Shown here: piece by piece, positions 11,027-22,241 of the stretch
How the letters are laid out: each line of letters opens with the position of its first letter
Position numbering within the stretch: the first letter of the stretch is position 1
From: Symsagittifera roscoffensis
Lineage: Eukaryota; Xenacoelomorpha; Acoela; Convolutidae
Length of the DNA: 64,000 nucleotides
NCBI RefSeq assembly: GCF_963678635.1
Contig: NC_087071.1
Location: 9,163,842 to 9,227,841 of the forward strand
Direction: 5' to 3'
The notes under the pieces: generated by a model
What the model was told of the DNA's origin: nothing
Seen by the model: the letters and a program-made list of their open reading frames with translations, nothing else
Databases searched by the model: none
Translations under genes and position numbers: made by a program

Positions 11027-12330
11027 TCAGCATCCGTTGGGCAACCAGAGTTGTTCTGCTCTAGGTATGGTCACATGGCTTCTGGAAGGAACTGAAGCGT
11101 CAGCGTGGTTGACTGGACCCATCATTCGTCTGGGGTCGGTCGTTCTTCTGGCAGGACTTTCACTGAATCTGTTCATTATGTCAGGTTTCAGTTCTAAATC
11201 ACGTGAACAACTCACCTTTTGTGGCACTGCAAACACGTCCAGTTGGAGCTTGCCGTTCCAACGTATCAAAGTGGGTGCCACCTGTCCTCATCGGAAATTG
11301 GTCCACAGGTCTTAACTAGTGTTCTAGGTTCATCTAAGCTATTCTGCTGTGCTCCGTTGAGCCAGGTTCCTGATGCAAAACCCAGAGACAGAGACTTCAG
11401 GCGCACCAATGTCGAGGAATTACATGTCTTTCTCCGTAATATGGCTAGAACTGATGCTTCGCAGGATTCTTTTTCTATGTTTCTAATGTAGGTGTGAACC
11501 TTCTTGTTCCATTCAAACTTCCTCGTTTTGTTGCCAATAAGCAGCATCGGGTACGCTTTGTCTGCTTAACCTTACACAAGTTCCCCGTTATAAAATGCAA
11601 ACCCCAAAAAGCTCATCAACTGTATGCCAGCACGGCTTTCACAGCAACATCATCTGGATTTGGTGTTATACCATTGTCCACCATTCTGACCAGGTATTTT
11701 ATGGAGCCTCTTCCTTAGGAAACTCGCATCTCGCTTTTCAAGAATCCCGCTTTTCAAAGATTTTTATTTCAAGTCTGCTCTCTGCAAGTTTTTGTAGACT
11801 TCAACTAGTCTGCGAAGCTGATCTCCCAAAGTGAGCGTCGCTATCAACACCTCGTTCGCCTAACACAATAATAAAATATCGTACTGCTTCGTCATGCTGT
11901 CATCACCTTGAACCATCAGTCGTTGAAAAGTTGCTGTCCTACTGCTCCAGCCAAAGTATATCATAACATTTGCTGGAACAAGCCCATATCACACGCAAAA
12001 CTTGTTATCTCCTGTGTTGTCTTCATGATTGCACCTACTCAAAGGCAGATCCGATATCCATGGCCATTAAAACTTGGAGTCTCAAGTTTCGAAAGGCTGA
12101 AATTCATACGTTGTATAGGATCTTTAATTGTCACAGCATTGATGTATGAAAATCGCATGTAACCCGTTATGTTTTTCTTTTTTTTCTGGACCATGTCGAC
12201 TGCACGGGCCCAAGGCCTTTTCTAGGGCTCAATGATGTTATACTCAAGCAACATTTCTATCCCAGCTCTGCTTGCTTCTGAGGTGTCAATTTCCTAGCTC
12301 TTTTCCTGTGGTGAACTGCTTCCTCATACT
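11027..12330 (-). pseudogene. Decayed Gypsy-type reverse transcriptase/RNase H
   Basis: Read on the minus strand, pieces of a Gypsy (Metaviridae-type) pol appear in the correct order but in shifting frames. An EYNIIEP block (about 12,224-12,244) is followed by PWARAV, INAVTIKD (about 12,120-12,136), a TSFACDMGLFQ block, NGITPNPDDVAVKA (about 11,642-11,679), KFEWNKKV (about 11,505-11,525), and GPVNHADASV (about 11,092-11,118), matching the end of RNase H. The YxDD active site is destroyed, and many stops and indels are present. These motifs are known landmarks of Gypsy RTs; assignment below superfamily level is not possible. An integrase was not found downstream. Confidence 0.7.
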
Positions 12331-13221
12331 AAATTGATTCATGCTCGTTAAAACTGAAGCAACTTATGTATGCTTTTTGTCAAAAAAAATTATCTGCATT
12401 ACGACTTTAAAACTACCTTAGCTTTTCATATTCTACATCTCATATCTTATCTTTTAATTTCCGTTAACACAGGCTTGTTAAATTTTAACCTTTTTGGAGA
12501 GGGGTTTCCGAAAAAGTTGAACAATTTGACAAGTAATTGTCGGTCTCCAGTGTTGAAATTTTTTAATTTTTTCATTTCAAAATTGCTCTTGCAGCATGAC
12601 TTGCACTTTTTTAAAATTTTTTCGTGAGCGTCTCTTTATAATCTGCCCTTATCTTTAGGGCGTAGCCAAGTTCTTTTCCACCTTGGGTTGAAACCGTTAA
12701 AACACATTCACACAAACTCTGCTTCGTGTAACGGAAAAGCTCTCGCGCAAAATTATTGAACTTTGGATTTTAGGACTGGATACGAATTATACTTGTTACC
12801 CATCACTCAGCGCGCTTACATTTCTCCTCCTAATAGTCGCTATGACTTCTAGCTGCTTCTTCACTTTTACCTTCCTATGCAAAAAATGAGTTATATACTT
12901 CTTAACCGATAGGTATCAATTCACTATACAAGTCATTGGTTACGACAGAGTTTCTGAAAATGTCACAGCCTATAACTAATTGATCTGAAATATCGAGTTT
13001 CTCCACCTTCGAAAAACTCAGTTGAAAGACTCTTTTCGGAGTTCTCCCTGCCACATAGATGGCGCCACATTTCGCAGCCGCCTGTCTCCCGTTCGAGATT
13101 ATCAGATCACTCCCTCTGAAGCGCAACCGCTCCCATGTCTTATTCGACAGGGCTCTATATCCCTATCTTCTTTCCATCTACATCTAGCACAAATGCAGAT
13201 GTGATGGATCTGAGTCACCCG
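12331..13221. other. Unassigned stretch beside the RT remnant
   Basis: AT-rich near 12.36-12.65 kb, then moderate GC. No gene or repeat can be supported; Gag remains would be expected here but are not recognisable. Confidence 0.35.
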
Positions 13222-13580
13222 TCCACTACCTGAGTCGAGATTTTTCACCTAACTTCGAAACAAGATTTGAGCGGTTTGAGCGGTTTATTTAGAGAGTTAC
13301 GCTCAAAATCTTACTTCAAAATGAGCGGTTTGAGGGGTTTTTGAACGGTTTATCTAAAAAAACCGCTCAAAAACCGCTCAAAAACCGCGCAAGATTTGAA
13401 CGGTTTTGAGCGGTTTATCTGAATAAACCGCTCAAAAAACCGCGCAAGACTTGAGCAGTTTAACTAGAAAAATCGCTCAAAAACCGCTCAAATCTTGCGC
13501 GGTTTTTGAGCGGTTTTTTTAGATAAACCGCTCAAAAGCCGTTCAAATCTTGCGCGGTTTTTGAGCGGTTTTTTTAGACA
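13222..13580. repeat. GAGCGGTTT hairpin array 2 (inverted orientation)
   Basis: Longest array. The conserved tail (GAGTCGAGATTTTTCACCTAA) is at its left edge, opposite to arrays 1 and 4. About 20 GAGCGGTTT/AACCGCTC units follow, with GCGCAAGATTTGA spacers. Together with array 1 it forms inverted flanks around 8.17-13.22 kb, which contains the Gypsy-type remnant. Confidence 0.75.
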
Positions 13581-13589
13581 ACCATTTTT

Positions 13590-13820
13590 TTCCAAAAAAA
13601 AATAAACGTAGTTATTTTTCATTACCAGACTGTTTTATTTGGTTCAAATAGCCGGAGAAACTGTATTGAGTCTTTTTTCAATGTTTTTTTGAAATTGTAT
13701 GAAAATTGTATGATTAGCATTTTTCCATACATTTGATGTGGAAATTTTAAGATAAGCATTTTCGGTGTGGGGAAATGTAAGATAAGCATTTTCGGTTTAT
13801 GGAGGTCAACCTGGGTAGTA
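13590..13820. repeat. R2 dispersed repeat, copy 1
   Basis: Shares a series of blocks with 23,900-24,150: AGCCGGAGAAACT, TCTTTTTTCAA, GAAATTGTATGAAAA, GCATTTTTC and GATAAGCATTTTCG. It is noncoding and the copies have diverged. Confidence 0.55.
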
Positions 13821-13861
13821 TTTCAACTGCATCTTAGCGTCACATTGTCTTTCCAGGCTTT

Positions 13862-14103
13862 TTTGTTGGTTTTAATCGGTTTTCTTCATAAGACCGCTCA
13901 AAAACTGCTTAAATCTTGCTTAAAAAACCGTTCAAAAATCACCGCAAGAATTGAGCGGTTCTTGAGCGGTTTTTTAGGCAAGATTTGAGCGGTTTGAGCG
14001 GTTTTTCCAAAAAAAACGCCCAAACCGCTCAAATATTGCTGGAAAACCGCTCAAACCGCCCATATCTTGAGCGGTTTTTGAGCGGGATCTCGACCCGTGT
14101 ATC
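13862..14103. repeat. GAGCGGTTT hairpin array 3 (diverged)
   Basis: About 15 units of GAGCGGTTT or its complement, some mutated (ACTGCTTAAATCTTGC). It ends in GAGCGGGATCTCGACCCG, a variant of the conserved tail found at the other arrays. Confidence 0.7.
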
Positions 14104-14539
14104 CGTGGTGACGTAGTATTCGTATAAATGTAGATTCCATGCACATTGAGAGTTACTTGATATGGTCCATAGACGTCCACATAACGCTCGTTGAGTTTCA
14201 AAGTCTGGTACCACTAGTAAAATTTGCTCAGTTCGTGGTTCTGTTTGGTGCAGATAGTCTGCATAATTGTCCAGATGTATCATGGTGAGCTCCGCTGACT
14301 TGCGTAGATTCCTAATCAGCTGATTTCATGCAACGAAGATTATTGACTTTATTTGCTGCTTTGAGGCACCATGCAAGATGTTTGAGAAGAGATCATGGTT
14401 AGTTTCAAACTTGAACTGCAATTTCTTCGCTTCCGTCTCCTCTATCATTGAGTTGAATCCGTTCGATTATTGTCCAAACCCAATTTGACGTTCTGCTCTA
14501 CCTTTCCCGTTTGCAATTCCCGTTGAACTCTACATAACT
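14104..14539. other. Unassigned stretch
   Basis: A minus frame of 84 codons (14029-14283) and an overlapping one (13974-14201) are partly made of array sequence, so I do not call them genes. Confidence 0.35.
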
Positions 14540-15491
14540 GAAGCGATTCAAAAATATCTCGAAGCTTTATTTAGACAAAATCTTTCTGGTATCATTTCTT
14601 CGGCATAACACAATTCAAGGCAGTTTGTTCTATGTTGCTGGTGGGTGTAATTTTTCCCCTCTATGAAAACCCACCTCTCGCCAACAGTTTGGCATTCAGC
14701 AGTGGGCGGGAAGATGCATTAGGCGCGTTAGTAGTTGAGTCTCTCTTGGGAGCGCTAGTGGAATTTCTTGGCTCATGACTCTCGCTGGGGTTGTTTGCTG
14801 AACTAACCCTACATGTTGACAATCCACTCATCTTTCTTTTTCCCTAAAGGCTCTTTGAATTTCCATCTCAGCTTTCTGTACACATCCTTTGACCTTGTTC
14901 TACCATTTCGATGTCCATTAGCATAGCTCATTAGGTCATCAGTTGCTTTCAAACTTTTTTCTGTAATTTATCCATATTGGCATTCAGCCAGCCGCGGAAA
15001 ACCCCAAGTGTTTTTCTTGTTGAATTCTTATTGAAGAAAAGTTTTAATTGATATAATTCACGAATCATGCCCAATAGGCTTTCGGCCAGGCAATCAGGCG
15101 TCCTCTCAATCAATCGTTTTTCATTTCAACTCTCGGCCTGGCCCAAATCATTTCTTTTTTTAGCTTCTCTCGTTTCACAGGGACAACTTTTTGGATTGAC
15201 ACCTGTTGCTCTTGTTTACCACTTTGTCCACAATTAACATGAAGGCTTCATCCGTTAAGATTCCATTAACAACTAATGGCGTTAACCGTGGTTGTGTTAT
15301 ATCATGGGTGCAGCGTAGCTTGGCACTCGTAGACATTCGAACTCGTCATTAATTATTGACGAATTATGGTATTGTACTCCCGCCTCCTGTACAGCCGTTC
15401 CCAGTCTGTTTGCTGAAATCATTGTCGTTCCAGCATTAGCGCTGGACGACTTTGTGGTCCTGTGTAACTCGTCGGAAGCTGTACTGATCAT
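14540..15491 (-). pseudogene. Coding-like block copy A (possible Gag-type remnant)
   Basis: Diverged duplicate of 16,850-18,125. Translated on the minus strand, two segments keep amino-acid similarity between the copies. One starts near 15,491 (STASDELHRTT, TMISANRLGTAVQE, ECLRVPSY; open for 64 codons to 15,297); the other lies near 14,660-14,840 (QHVGLVQQTTPARVM). Protein similarity surviving nucleotide divergence implies that the block was once coding. A common noncoding tail (AAGCTTTATTTAG, TTCGGCATAACACAATTCAAGGC) follows. It could be the Gag region and LTR edge of an old retroelement; no zinc knuckle is visible. Confidence 0.4.
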
Positions 15492-15539
15492 CTGACTGTT
15501 CCAAAGTAACTATGGGCACCAGTTGTCCTCTTCAGCGGT

Positions 15540-16180
15540 ACTTCCCCTTCATGACAAATCTGGAGATTTAAAATATATGAAACCTGTTTCTGCAGTCCAC
15601 CGATAGACCCTCTCTTTTTCTAAGTCCTCATTAAAGCAGCGCCTTTATCGCAACCTGGAAAATGTGATCTTCTTATTCTCAGCCTTCTTGATCGGTGAAA
15701 TGAGAAAAGTTACGATTACATTTTGGAAGACTTTTTTTATTTTTAGCAATCCAATTTTCTGCCTGTTTTTTAATTGTTTGATTTATGTTGGCGAAAGTTG
15801 TCGTTCTGATTTTCGCGGTTTCCAGTTGTCGCAAAAAAAAAATTTAAACCTGTTATGCGTGTCAACTCCAAAATCAAGAACAAATCCGTGTCTTTTTTCG
15901 CAATTCTGTTCTCGGTTCTTTTGCAGCTAACTCCCTTCTTTGATTTTTGAGTATCATATGCTTTTTTTGTAAAAAAAAAACCTGACCTCATTCTCGTCGA
16001 ATGGCATATGAAAAGTTTAAAGACAGTCATTTCATTTTTTGTGGTGTGAGAAAATCTCTTTCCGCTTCCAAGTACCAACTGTGTATCAAAATTGTTTGGA
16101 CGAGGTTTTCGAAACCCCGATATGGAAACGCTACATACGCAAAATCCGTCCATGATTCGGCACACCCCAGTTTTTTTTTA
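15540..16180. repeat. R1 repeat family, copy 2
   Basis: Matches copies 1, 3 and 4 from GGAGATTTAAAATATAT through CTTATTCTCAGCCTTCTTGAT, TTTTCGCGGTTTCCAGTTGTCGC and the terminal CATGATTCGGCAC. It contains a 131-codon minus frame (15770-16165), the longest in any copy, but the other copies do not keep it open. Confidence 0.6.
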
Positions 16181-16849
16181 TCAACGCAGTTTTTTATCAA
16201 CTCCCTCTGGTCAGTGTTTGTAATTTTGTTTTCTAAGGATAATGAAGCCGCACTGTCAATATTACAACAAAAATCAATTATCTGGCAATTAGATCAAAAA
16301 TGTTCTTCTAAGTTACAAAAAGAGCACATGGGCTTGAACTTGGAGATTAAGTATCTTGTAAAACCATCACAATCATTCTCTGAAACATCTTCGTCATCGA
16401 AGCAAAAAACAAATGCCTTCACACCTTGCTTGTAGGTTGGACCGTCCGATCTAAGATGATCCGTCTCTTGCTCATGTAATCCCTGGTCTTGCACCAGCTA
16501 TTGCCCTGAGATACAGCACCAATGTTCAAAATATCATAATTGTTCTACTTATAACCTGATCTCGTAAGTGGTTTTTGAAGCAGGTCTTCCTTGGACCTTA
16601 AAGTCAACTTCTCCGATGCCGGTGCGTTAGTTGAGAGAAGATTGTAATATGTTGCTAGCATAGTCATTAATATATTGCTTTTTATAATTTCAATGAACTT
16701 AGAGGCTATCGCTGAGTTGGTCCGACAGTTCGTTCAACCAACTGGCTGGCATCGGCGCCTCAAAATTTCTCAATCATTCTGTCTAGCGTCTCGTCTTTTT
16801 GCTTTGGTCATTTTTGGACGTGCATCATAACCTGATGCACCTACACTCC
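16181..16849. other. Unassigned stretch between R1 copy 2 and coding-like block B
   Basis: No supported gene. It begins with a TGAAGCCGCACTGTCAA block that is also found after R1 copy 3 (near 20,832). Confidence 0.35.
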
Positions 16850-18125
16850 TGAACCGAAGCGATTTAATAGTATCTCAAAGCTTTATTTAGGCAAAATCTC
16901 GCTGGTATCATTTCTTCGGCATAACACAATTCAAGGCAGTTTTTTCCAAGTTGCTGGTGGGTGTAATTTAATCTTGTCTCTGCATTAAGTCCTCCTCCTC
17001 GAAGTGCAGCTTCATCGCCTCCATCCAGGTGTCTTTACAACTGTCTGACTCGTCCTTATAAAATATTGGTTTCTTCAATACTCTTTTACTTTTCTCGCTC
17101 CGCTCATTGGTATTTGATAGTCTTGCACGTCAAGCGTGTATCCAGGGATCAGTTCAAAGGTTCGGCGGTGTTGCCAATGCTGTTAAGTCATGAGTGCAAC
17201 CTGTGTGGTTGGGGATTTCAAGCCGATCAGCCATCGGTTTATCTGGAGCATCGCTATAACTGGAGATGCCCAGATGAGCACCTCCCCAAATCGATAACTC
17301 CTCTCTGAAAACCTACCTCTCCCCGACAGTTTGGCCTTCAGCGTTGGACGAGGAGATGCACTAGGCGCGTTGCTAGTTGAGTTTTCTTTTGGGAGTGACG
17401 ACGGAGTTTTCTGGATCATGACTTTTGGTGGGGTTGTTCGCTGAAGTACCCCTACATGTTGAGGATCCACTCATCTTTCCTTTTCCCTGAAGATTATTCT
17501 GATCCCCTCTCAGGTGTCTGTGCGCATCCCTGGATCTTCTTTTGCCACTTCGAATTCCTTAAGCATAACTAATTGGGTCATCATTTTTTTTCAATTTTTT
17601 TTGTGTCTTTTCTCAATATTGGTATCCTTGTTGAATTCTTTTTGACTCAATTGAGTTTCATTGAGAAAATTCATTTGATATATTTCACAAATCATTCTTG
17701 ATAGGCTCTTGGCCAGGCAATCAGCCGTCCTCTCAATCATTCAATTTTCATTTCAACTCGTCTCCTGTCTGGTCCAACGCATTTATTCTTTTAGCATTTA
17801 TTCATTTCACAGGGGCAGCTTTTTGAAGTCACTATCTTGAATGTTAGCTGATGCTCCTCTTTACCTTTTTTCCACAAGTGCCACCAAGGCTTTGTCCGTT
17901 GAGATTTCATTAACAACTAATGACGTCATCCGAGGTTGTATTAATTCATGGGTGCCGGGCAGCTTGCCACTCGTAGACACTCGTGTTCGTCTTTGAATTT
18001 TGACTAATTATGGTATTCTGCCTCCACCTCCTGTACAGTCATTCCCGGTCTGGTTGCTGAAATCATTGTCATGTCAGCATTATCTCTCGACCACGTTGTG
18101 GTCCTTCGCATCTCTTCGGAAGCTT
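16850..18125 (-). pseudogene. Coding-like block copy B
   Basis: Second diverged copy of the 14.54-15.49 kb block, in the same orientation. A minus frame of 95 codons (17183-17470) contains QHVGVLQRTTPPKVM and a Ser/Pro/Lys-rich tail, aligning with copy A. The upstream segment (RPGMTVQEVEAEYHN, DEHECLRV) also aligns. The shared tail around 16,860-16,970 closely matches 14,545-14,660. The copies are separated by R1 copy 2, so they are either a duplication or two independent insertions. Confidence 0.4.
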
Positions 18126-18129
18126 TAGA

Positions 18130-18358
18130 TGCTAAATGAGCGGTTTGAGCGGTTTTTGAACGTTTTATCTAAAAAAACCGCTCAAAAACCGCGCAAGATT
18201 TGAACAGTTTTTGAGCGGTTTTTTTTAGATAAACCGTTCAAAAACCGCTCAAACCGCTCATTTTGAAGCAAAATTTTGAGCGTAATTGTCTAAAAAAAAA
18301 CAGCTCAAACCGCTCAAAACTTGCTTCAAATTAGGTGAAAAGTCTCGACTCGGGTAGT
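18130..18358. repeat. GAGCGGTTT hairpin array 4
   Basis: Similar in order and orientation to the right half of array 1, including TTTTGAAGCAAAATTTTGAG and the conserved tail AAATTAGGTGAAAAGTCTCG. Block B ends immediately to its left. Confidence 0.75.
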
Positions 18359-18675
18359 GATCACTCTGAATGTTCTATAATAACTAACTAAGAGTACATG
18401 TTTGCCTCTTCGCCGTTACTTCATCTTCATGAGTCGAACTATCAAATCGTAAATCCTCCTCAATGAGACCGGCTTCTGGTTACTGGTCTGCTTCATCATC
18501 AGCCGCAGCTACTTTTTTTTGGTAAGATGGTTCTCAGAGTGTTTCTTGCGCTCTCGCCAAACGCGGAAGGTGTCGGCGCTCCATGAATTAACCAAGAATT
18601 TGTGGGTGAAATCACAATTTCCGCTTCTTCAATTTAGATATTGGACAGCTCTGATATCTTTTTTCGTTCCTGTGT
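18359..18675. other. Unassigned stretch
   Basis: No gene or repeat supported. Confidence 0.35.
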
Positions 18676-18811
18676 TGCAGTTGAAAAAACATATTTTTCA
18701 GTTGCAGTTGAAAGCATATTTTTCAGCTGCAGTTGCAGTTGAAAAAACATATTTTTCAGTTGCAGTTGAAAACATATTTTTCAGTTGCAGTTGCAGTTGA
18801 AAAACATATTT
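18676..18811. repeat. Minisatellite of GTTGAAAAAACATATTTTTCA units
   Basis: Five units of about 26 nt built on AGTTGAAAA(A)CATATTTTTCAGTTGC, some with an extra GTTGCA step. The core AAAAACATATTTTT is close to self-complementary. Confidence 0.75.
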
Positions 18812-19539
18812 TTCTTGCTCTGGAATCAATTCGATCATTAATTGACTCGTCCAGGATTTATCGGTTCGATTAACTGTAGGATCTTCCACGCTGACTGTAC
18901 TCCGATGTATCCCTACATCCATTTGTTCTGCTCTCTCATTGTCTTCAGAAAGCTTCTGACTTCTTGTTTCGACCAAATTTTCTGAAAGTTTATTCTCATT
19001 TTTTTTCAGAGATTTTTGGCTGATTGTCCCAAAAGGGATCACCAAATAAGATTCTTTTCAGTTTCGATGTGAGTTTTTAGAGAGCAATCAATCACTTTAA
19101 TTAAGAACTTTTCCCCAAAATTTGCGTATCAGTGGGCCCAAATATGATTTAATTTTTTCTCATACGCAATTTTTTCTACCCACAAATTACAGTTAAGTCA
19201 GCAGTTTCTTGTCATAGACGATTTTCTGATGTATCGAAACTTCTTAAAAGCTCCTAATAGTTCAATTTTTAGGTTTTTCCTCAGCAGCTATACGTTCCGA
19301 AAATTTTCTTGTCCGATAAAAGTAGTTTCTGACCTATCCGATTCAGCGATTACTTTTTTGAACAATGAAGTGTGTTTTTCTGACGTTTCCAGATCGACGT
19401 TCCTCCCTTCAACGTGCGGTGAACGTTCTGTTTTCCAACCCTTCCCGATAGATGTTCCCTTTTACATATGGTATTCGGTATGGTATTTAGGGCCCTTCGG
19501 TATTGACCTTTCTTGATTGAAGAATTTGAGACCCCTGCG
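18812..19539. other. Unassigned stretch
   Basis: Minus frame 18698-19045 and plus frame 19229-19516 are open but not recognisable; the first partly translates the minisatellite. No gene is called. Confidence 0.35.
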
Positions 19540-19735
19540 CACCGAAATAGGGACCTTTCAGGATTGGCGTTTTGGAAACCATCCCAGATTGGCGAAATCT
19601 GAATCTTTCCGGTTTGGACAAACCGGAATTCTTCTGGATTGGCGAAACAGGGGTCCCTCAAGATTTGATTTTTCGAGAACCTTCCAGATTGGCTATATAA
19701 GCCCCCTATTGGTGGCTTTTTCGAGACCCTGCCGG
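19540..19735. repeat. Degenerate tandem motif GATTGGCGAAA
   Basis: Imperfect repeats of 30-45 nt around (G/A)GATTGGCGAAATC and GGGACCCTTCC, about five in a row. A further instance at 21,215-21,292 lies just left of R1 copy 4. Confidence 0.55.
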
Positions 19736-19834
19736 GCTGATTTTTTTAGGACCCGATAAAAATACATATAGGACGTTCATCCAGAAAATGGCTAACGACT
19801 GAAAGTTTATCTTAAATCTTAAATCTCTAACAAT

Positions 19835-20850
19835 TGGCTAGCATCAAGATTGATTCTGAAGTGATTTTTGCAGTATCCACCGAAGCCGGTCCATTTGGTT
19901 TTTGCGAAATTGGGTCAATGAACGTGTTATGATATAAAAGCTATCAGCCGAGCCAATCAAATTAAAAAGCTACATGCAAAATCAATAAATTTATGGCTTG
20001 GTCTCAGTATTCCCAGACCAAGAGGTCCCTCTTAAAAACAGGGTTGTACAGCATTATTATTATCTTATTATTTATTTTCATTTGAGAAAAAAAAGAAAAA
20101 AAAAGACCCCATCAGTCGTTTATGGATCAATCCTTTCCTAACTGCTAGCTCTTCTCTGCCTGAATATAAAATTAGGTGTTGATTAAGTTAATTTTAGGAC
20201 ATTTCTGAAGAGTTAAAATATATATAAAACACAATTCTGCGGTCCAACGACAGACTTCTCCTTCTTCTCGGTCCTCGTTAAAGCACTGTCTTCATCGCCA
20301 TCAGGAAGATTTCACCTTCTTATTCTCAGTCTTTATGACCGGTGAAAAGAAGAAAAGTAACGGTTTGTTTGGAAGGCTTCTTTTCCTTTTGCAATCCAAA
20401 TTTCTGCCGTTCTTTTTTCAATCGTTTGATTTCTCGTATCGAAAATTGACGTTCTGATTTTCGCGGTTTCCAGTTGTCGCAAAAAATAACTGAAACTTGT
20501 CATGCACGTCATTTCAAAAAATCAAAAAGTTCCGTTATTTTTAAATATTTTTGTTCTCGTTTTTTTTTGCAGATAACACTCTTATTTCACTTTTCGGCGT
20601 ATCCTACGCTTTTTAAAAAAAAATCTGGCCAGATTCTGGTCGAATGGCTTGTGAAGAGCTTAAAGACGTTCAGGTCATTTCAATTTTTTGATGTGCGAGA
20701 GCAAAACTGTTTGCGCTTTCAAGTATCAACTTTAAATTAGATTTGTTTGGACATGCTTGTCAAATCTCCGAGATAGAAGCGCTACATACCCGAATTCTGT
20801 CCATGATTCGACACTCTGTTGTTTTTTAAGGATGTTGAAGCCGCACTGTC
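19835..20850. repeat. R1 repeat family, copy 3
   Basis: Longest copy. It includes the left portion shared only with copy 1 (AAATTGGGTCAATGAACG, TTACATGCAAAATC-like, TGGCTTGGTCTCA) and the right portion shared with copies 2 and 4, ending near GTCCATGATTCGACACTC. Confidence 0.6.
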
Positions 20851-21404
20851 AACATTTTGACCGATAAAATTATTCAAGGTCGTATATATTGCCAAAAAAT
20901 TTGACTTAGCTAAAAAAGCAAAACACATCTCGATTTGGAGCTAGTGCCAAATTTTTGACATTATCTTTAGCCTTGAACAATTTAACCTGTCAAAAACTAC
21001 ACCATTTAGGTTACTAGTTTTTTTCGGAAAAGGTTTTTACGTAGAAAAATTAGCCGAAAAAAAATCAGACACAAAGTGAGCAGTTTTAGATCATTTGATT
21101 TTGTTCAAATTCGCTAATATAACAGCAAATTTGTTTTCTTTTTCAGTTTTTTTGTCGTATTGAAACGAAAATTCAATAAAAGATATAACAAACTGTCTTC
21201 AAATATTTCAGTAATCTTGAGATTTCTTGCGGTTTGGCCCATTGGGAGTTCTTACGGATTGGCGAAATCGGGACCCTTCCGAATGGACCCAACTTTAGAT
21301 CAATTTCTCACTATCGCGATAAAACAAAAAATTGGAAAATGTTTTTTTTTCTGAGTGGTGCTCTGCGTATCAAATTTGTAAAAAGTGAAAAATCAAATCA
21401 CGAG
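20851..21404. other. Unassigned AT-rich stretch
   Basis: Contains one GATTGGCGAAATCGGGACCC motif near 21,248-21,272, otherwise nothing recognisable. Confidence 0.35.
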
Positions 21405-22000
21405 ATTTATTCTCAGTCTTCATGATCGTTGAAATAAGGAAAGTAAAGGTTATGTTTTGGAAAGCTTCTTTTCCTTTTGCAATCTAATTTTCCCTCGTTA
21501 TCTTTTTTGTTTATTTGATTTCTGTTTGTAAAAACTGCCGTTATGATTTATGCGGTTTTCAATTGTCGCGAAAGTAATTGAAACCTGTCATCAATTCAAA
21601 AATTTAAAAAAATTTTGTTACTTCTTTTTTACCCTTCTTTTTGCAGATAACACTTTTATTTGTTGTTTTGCGATATATCCTACGCATTTTTTAAAACAAT
21701 CAGGTCTCCTTTTTGTCGAATGGCATATAACGAGTTGAAAGACGAGCATATAAAGAGCATAAAACGAGCTGGGAAAAACGGTTTGCGCTTTCAAGTCCAA
21801 ATCCGCACGCTGTCACAATTAAAATAAATAAATATGTGCGCCGATGGCTGGTCAGAAATTTACGATCGGTTGTACAAAAAATGGTTTTATGAAACAGAAT
21901 CAATTTTGTATCATATTTAATTGGACGAGGTTGTCGAATCCCCGAGATGGAAATGCTTCATCCCCAAAATTCTTTCCTGATTCGGCATTCCTCAGCATTC
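21405..22000. repeat. R1 repeat family, copy 4
   Basis: Matches copies 2 and 3 from TTATTCTCAGTCTTCATGATC through GGTTTTCAATTGTCGC to the end block GGACGAGGTTGTCGAATCCCCGAGATGG. The left part is absent. Confidence 0.6.
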
Positions 22001-22064
22001 TCTCAACTCATTTGATTCATTGGCTTGTTCAATTATTTTCAATTTATTGATATATCAATTTTAG

Positions 22065-22241
22065 TACAAAGAACGGGCAAAAGTTTATTTGCATAAACCA
22101 TCAGAAGAAGAAGAAGACAAATTCTTCACTCTTTATTCATTAGCCATTATAATATACCCTCCAATTGTGCTTCTCTGGATGGCGTGGGCGTGCTTGATAG
22201 GCGGCATGACAGCTGGAATTGGGGCGTGTGTTACAGCGTGA
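22065..22241 (+). CDS. Putative 3'-terminal exon with a membrane segment (58 aa)
   Basis: A candidate splice acceptor (TATCAATTTTAG) is followed directly by 58 sense codons and TGA. The translation starts with a charged part (YKERAKVYLHKPSEEEED) and continues into a long hydrophobic segment (SLAIIIYPPIVLLWMAWACL, then a Gly-rich tail), a credible membrane span. GC content rises over exactly this interval, and the flanks drop to low complexity. No upstream exon is identifiable because R1 copy 4 ends just before it, so this may be an orphan exon or exon remnant. No family is recognised. Confidence 0.35.
   Translation, partial: YKERAKVYLHKPSEEEEDKFFTLYSLAIIIYPPIVLLWMAWACLIGGMTAGIGACVTA

Noticed and set aside
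11027-11281. BEL/Pao assignment for the 11-kb remnant, from a VTIPRAE-like string
   Set aside because: Upstream blocks (EYNIIEP, INAVTIKD, NGITPNPDDV) and NHAD fit Gypsy order and spacing; the string is better explained as the sequence after the end of RNase H.
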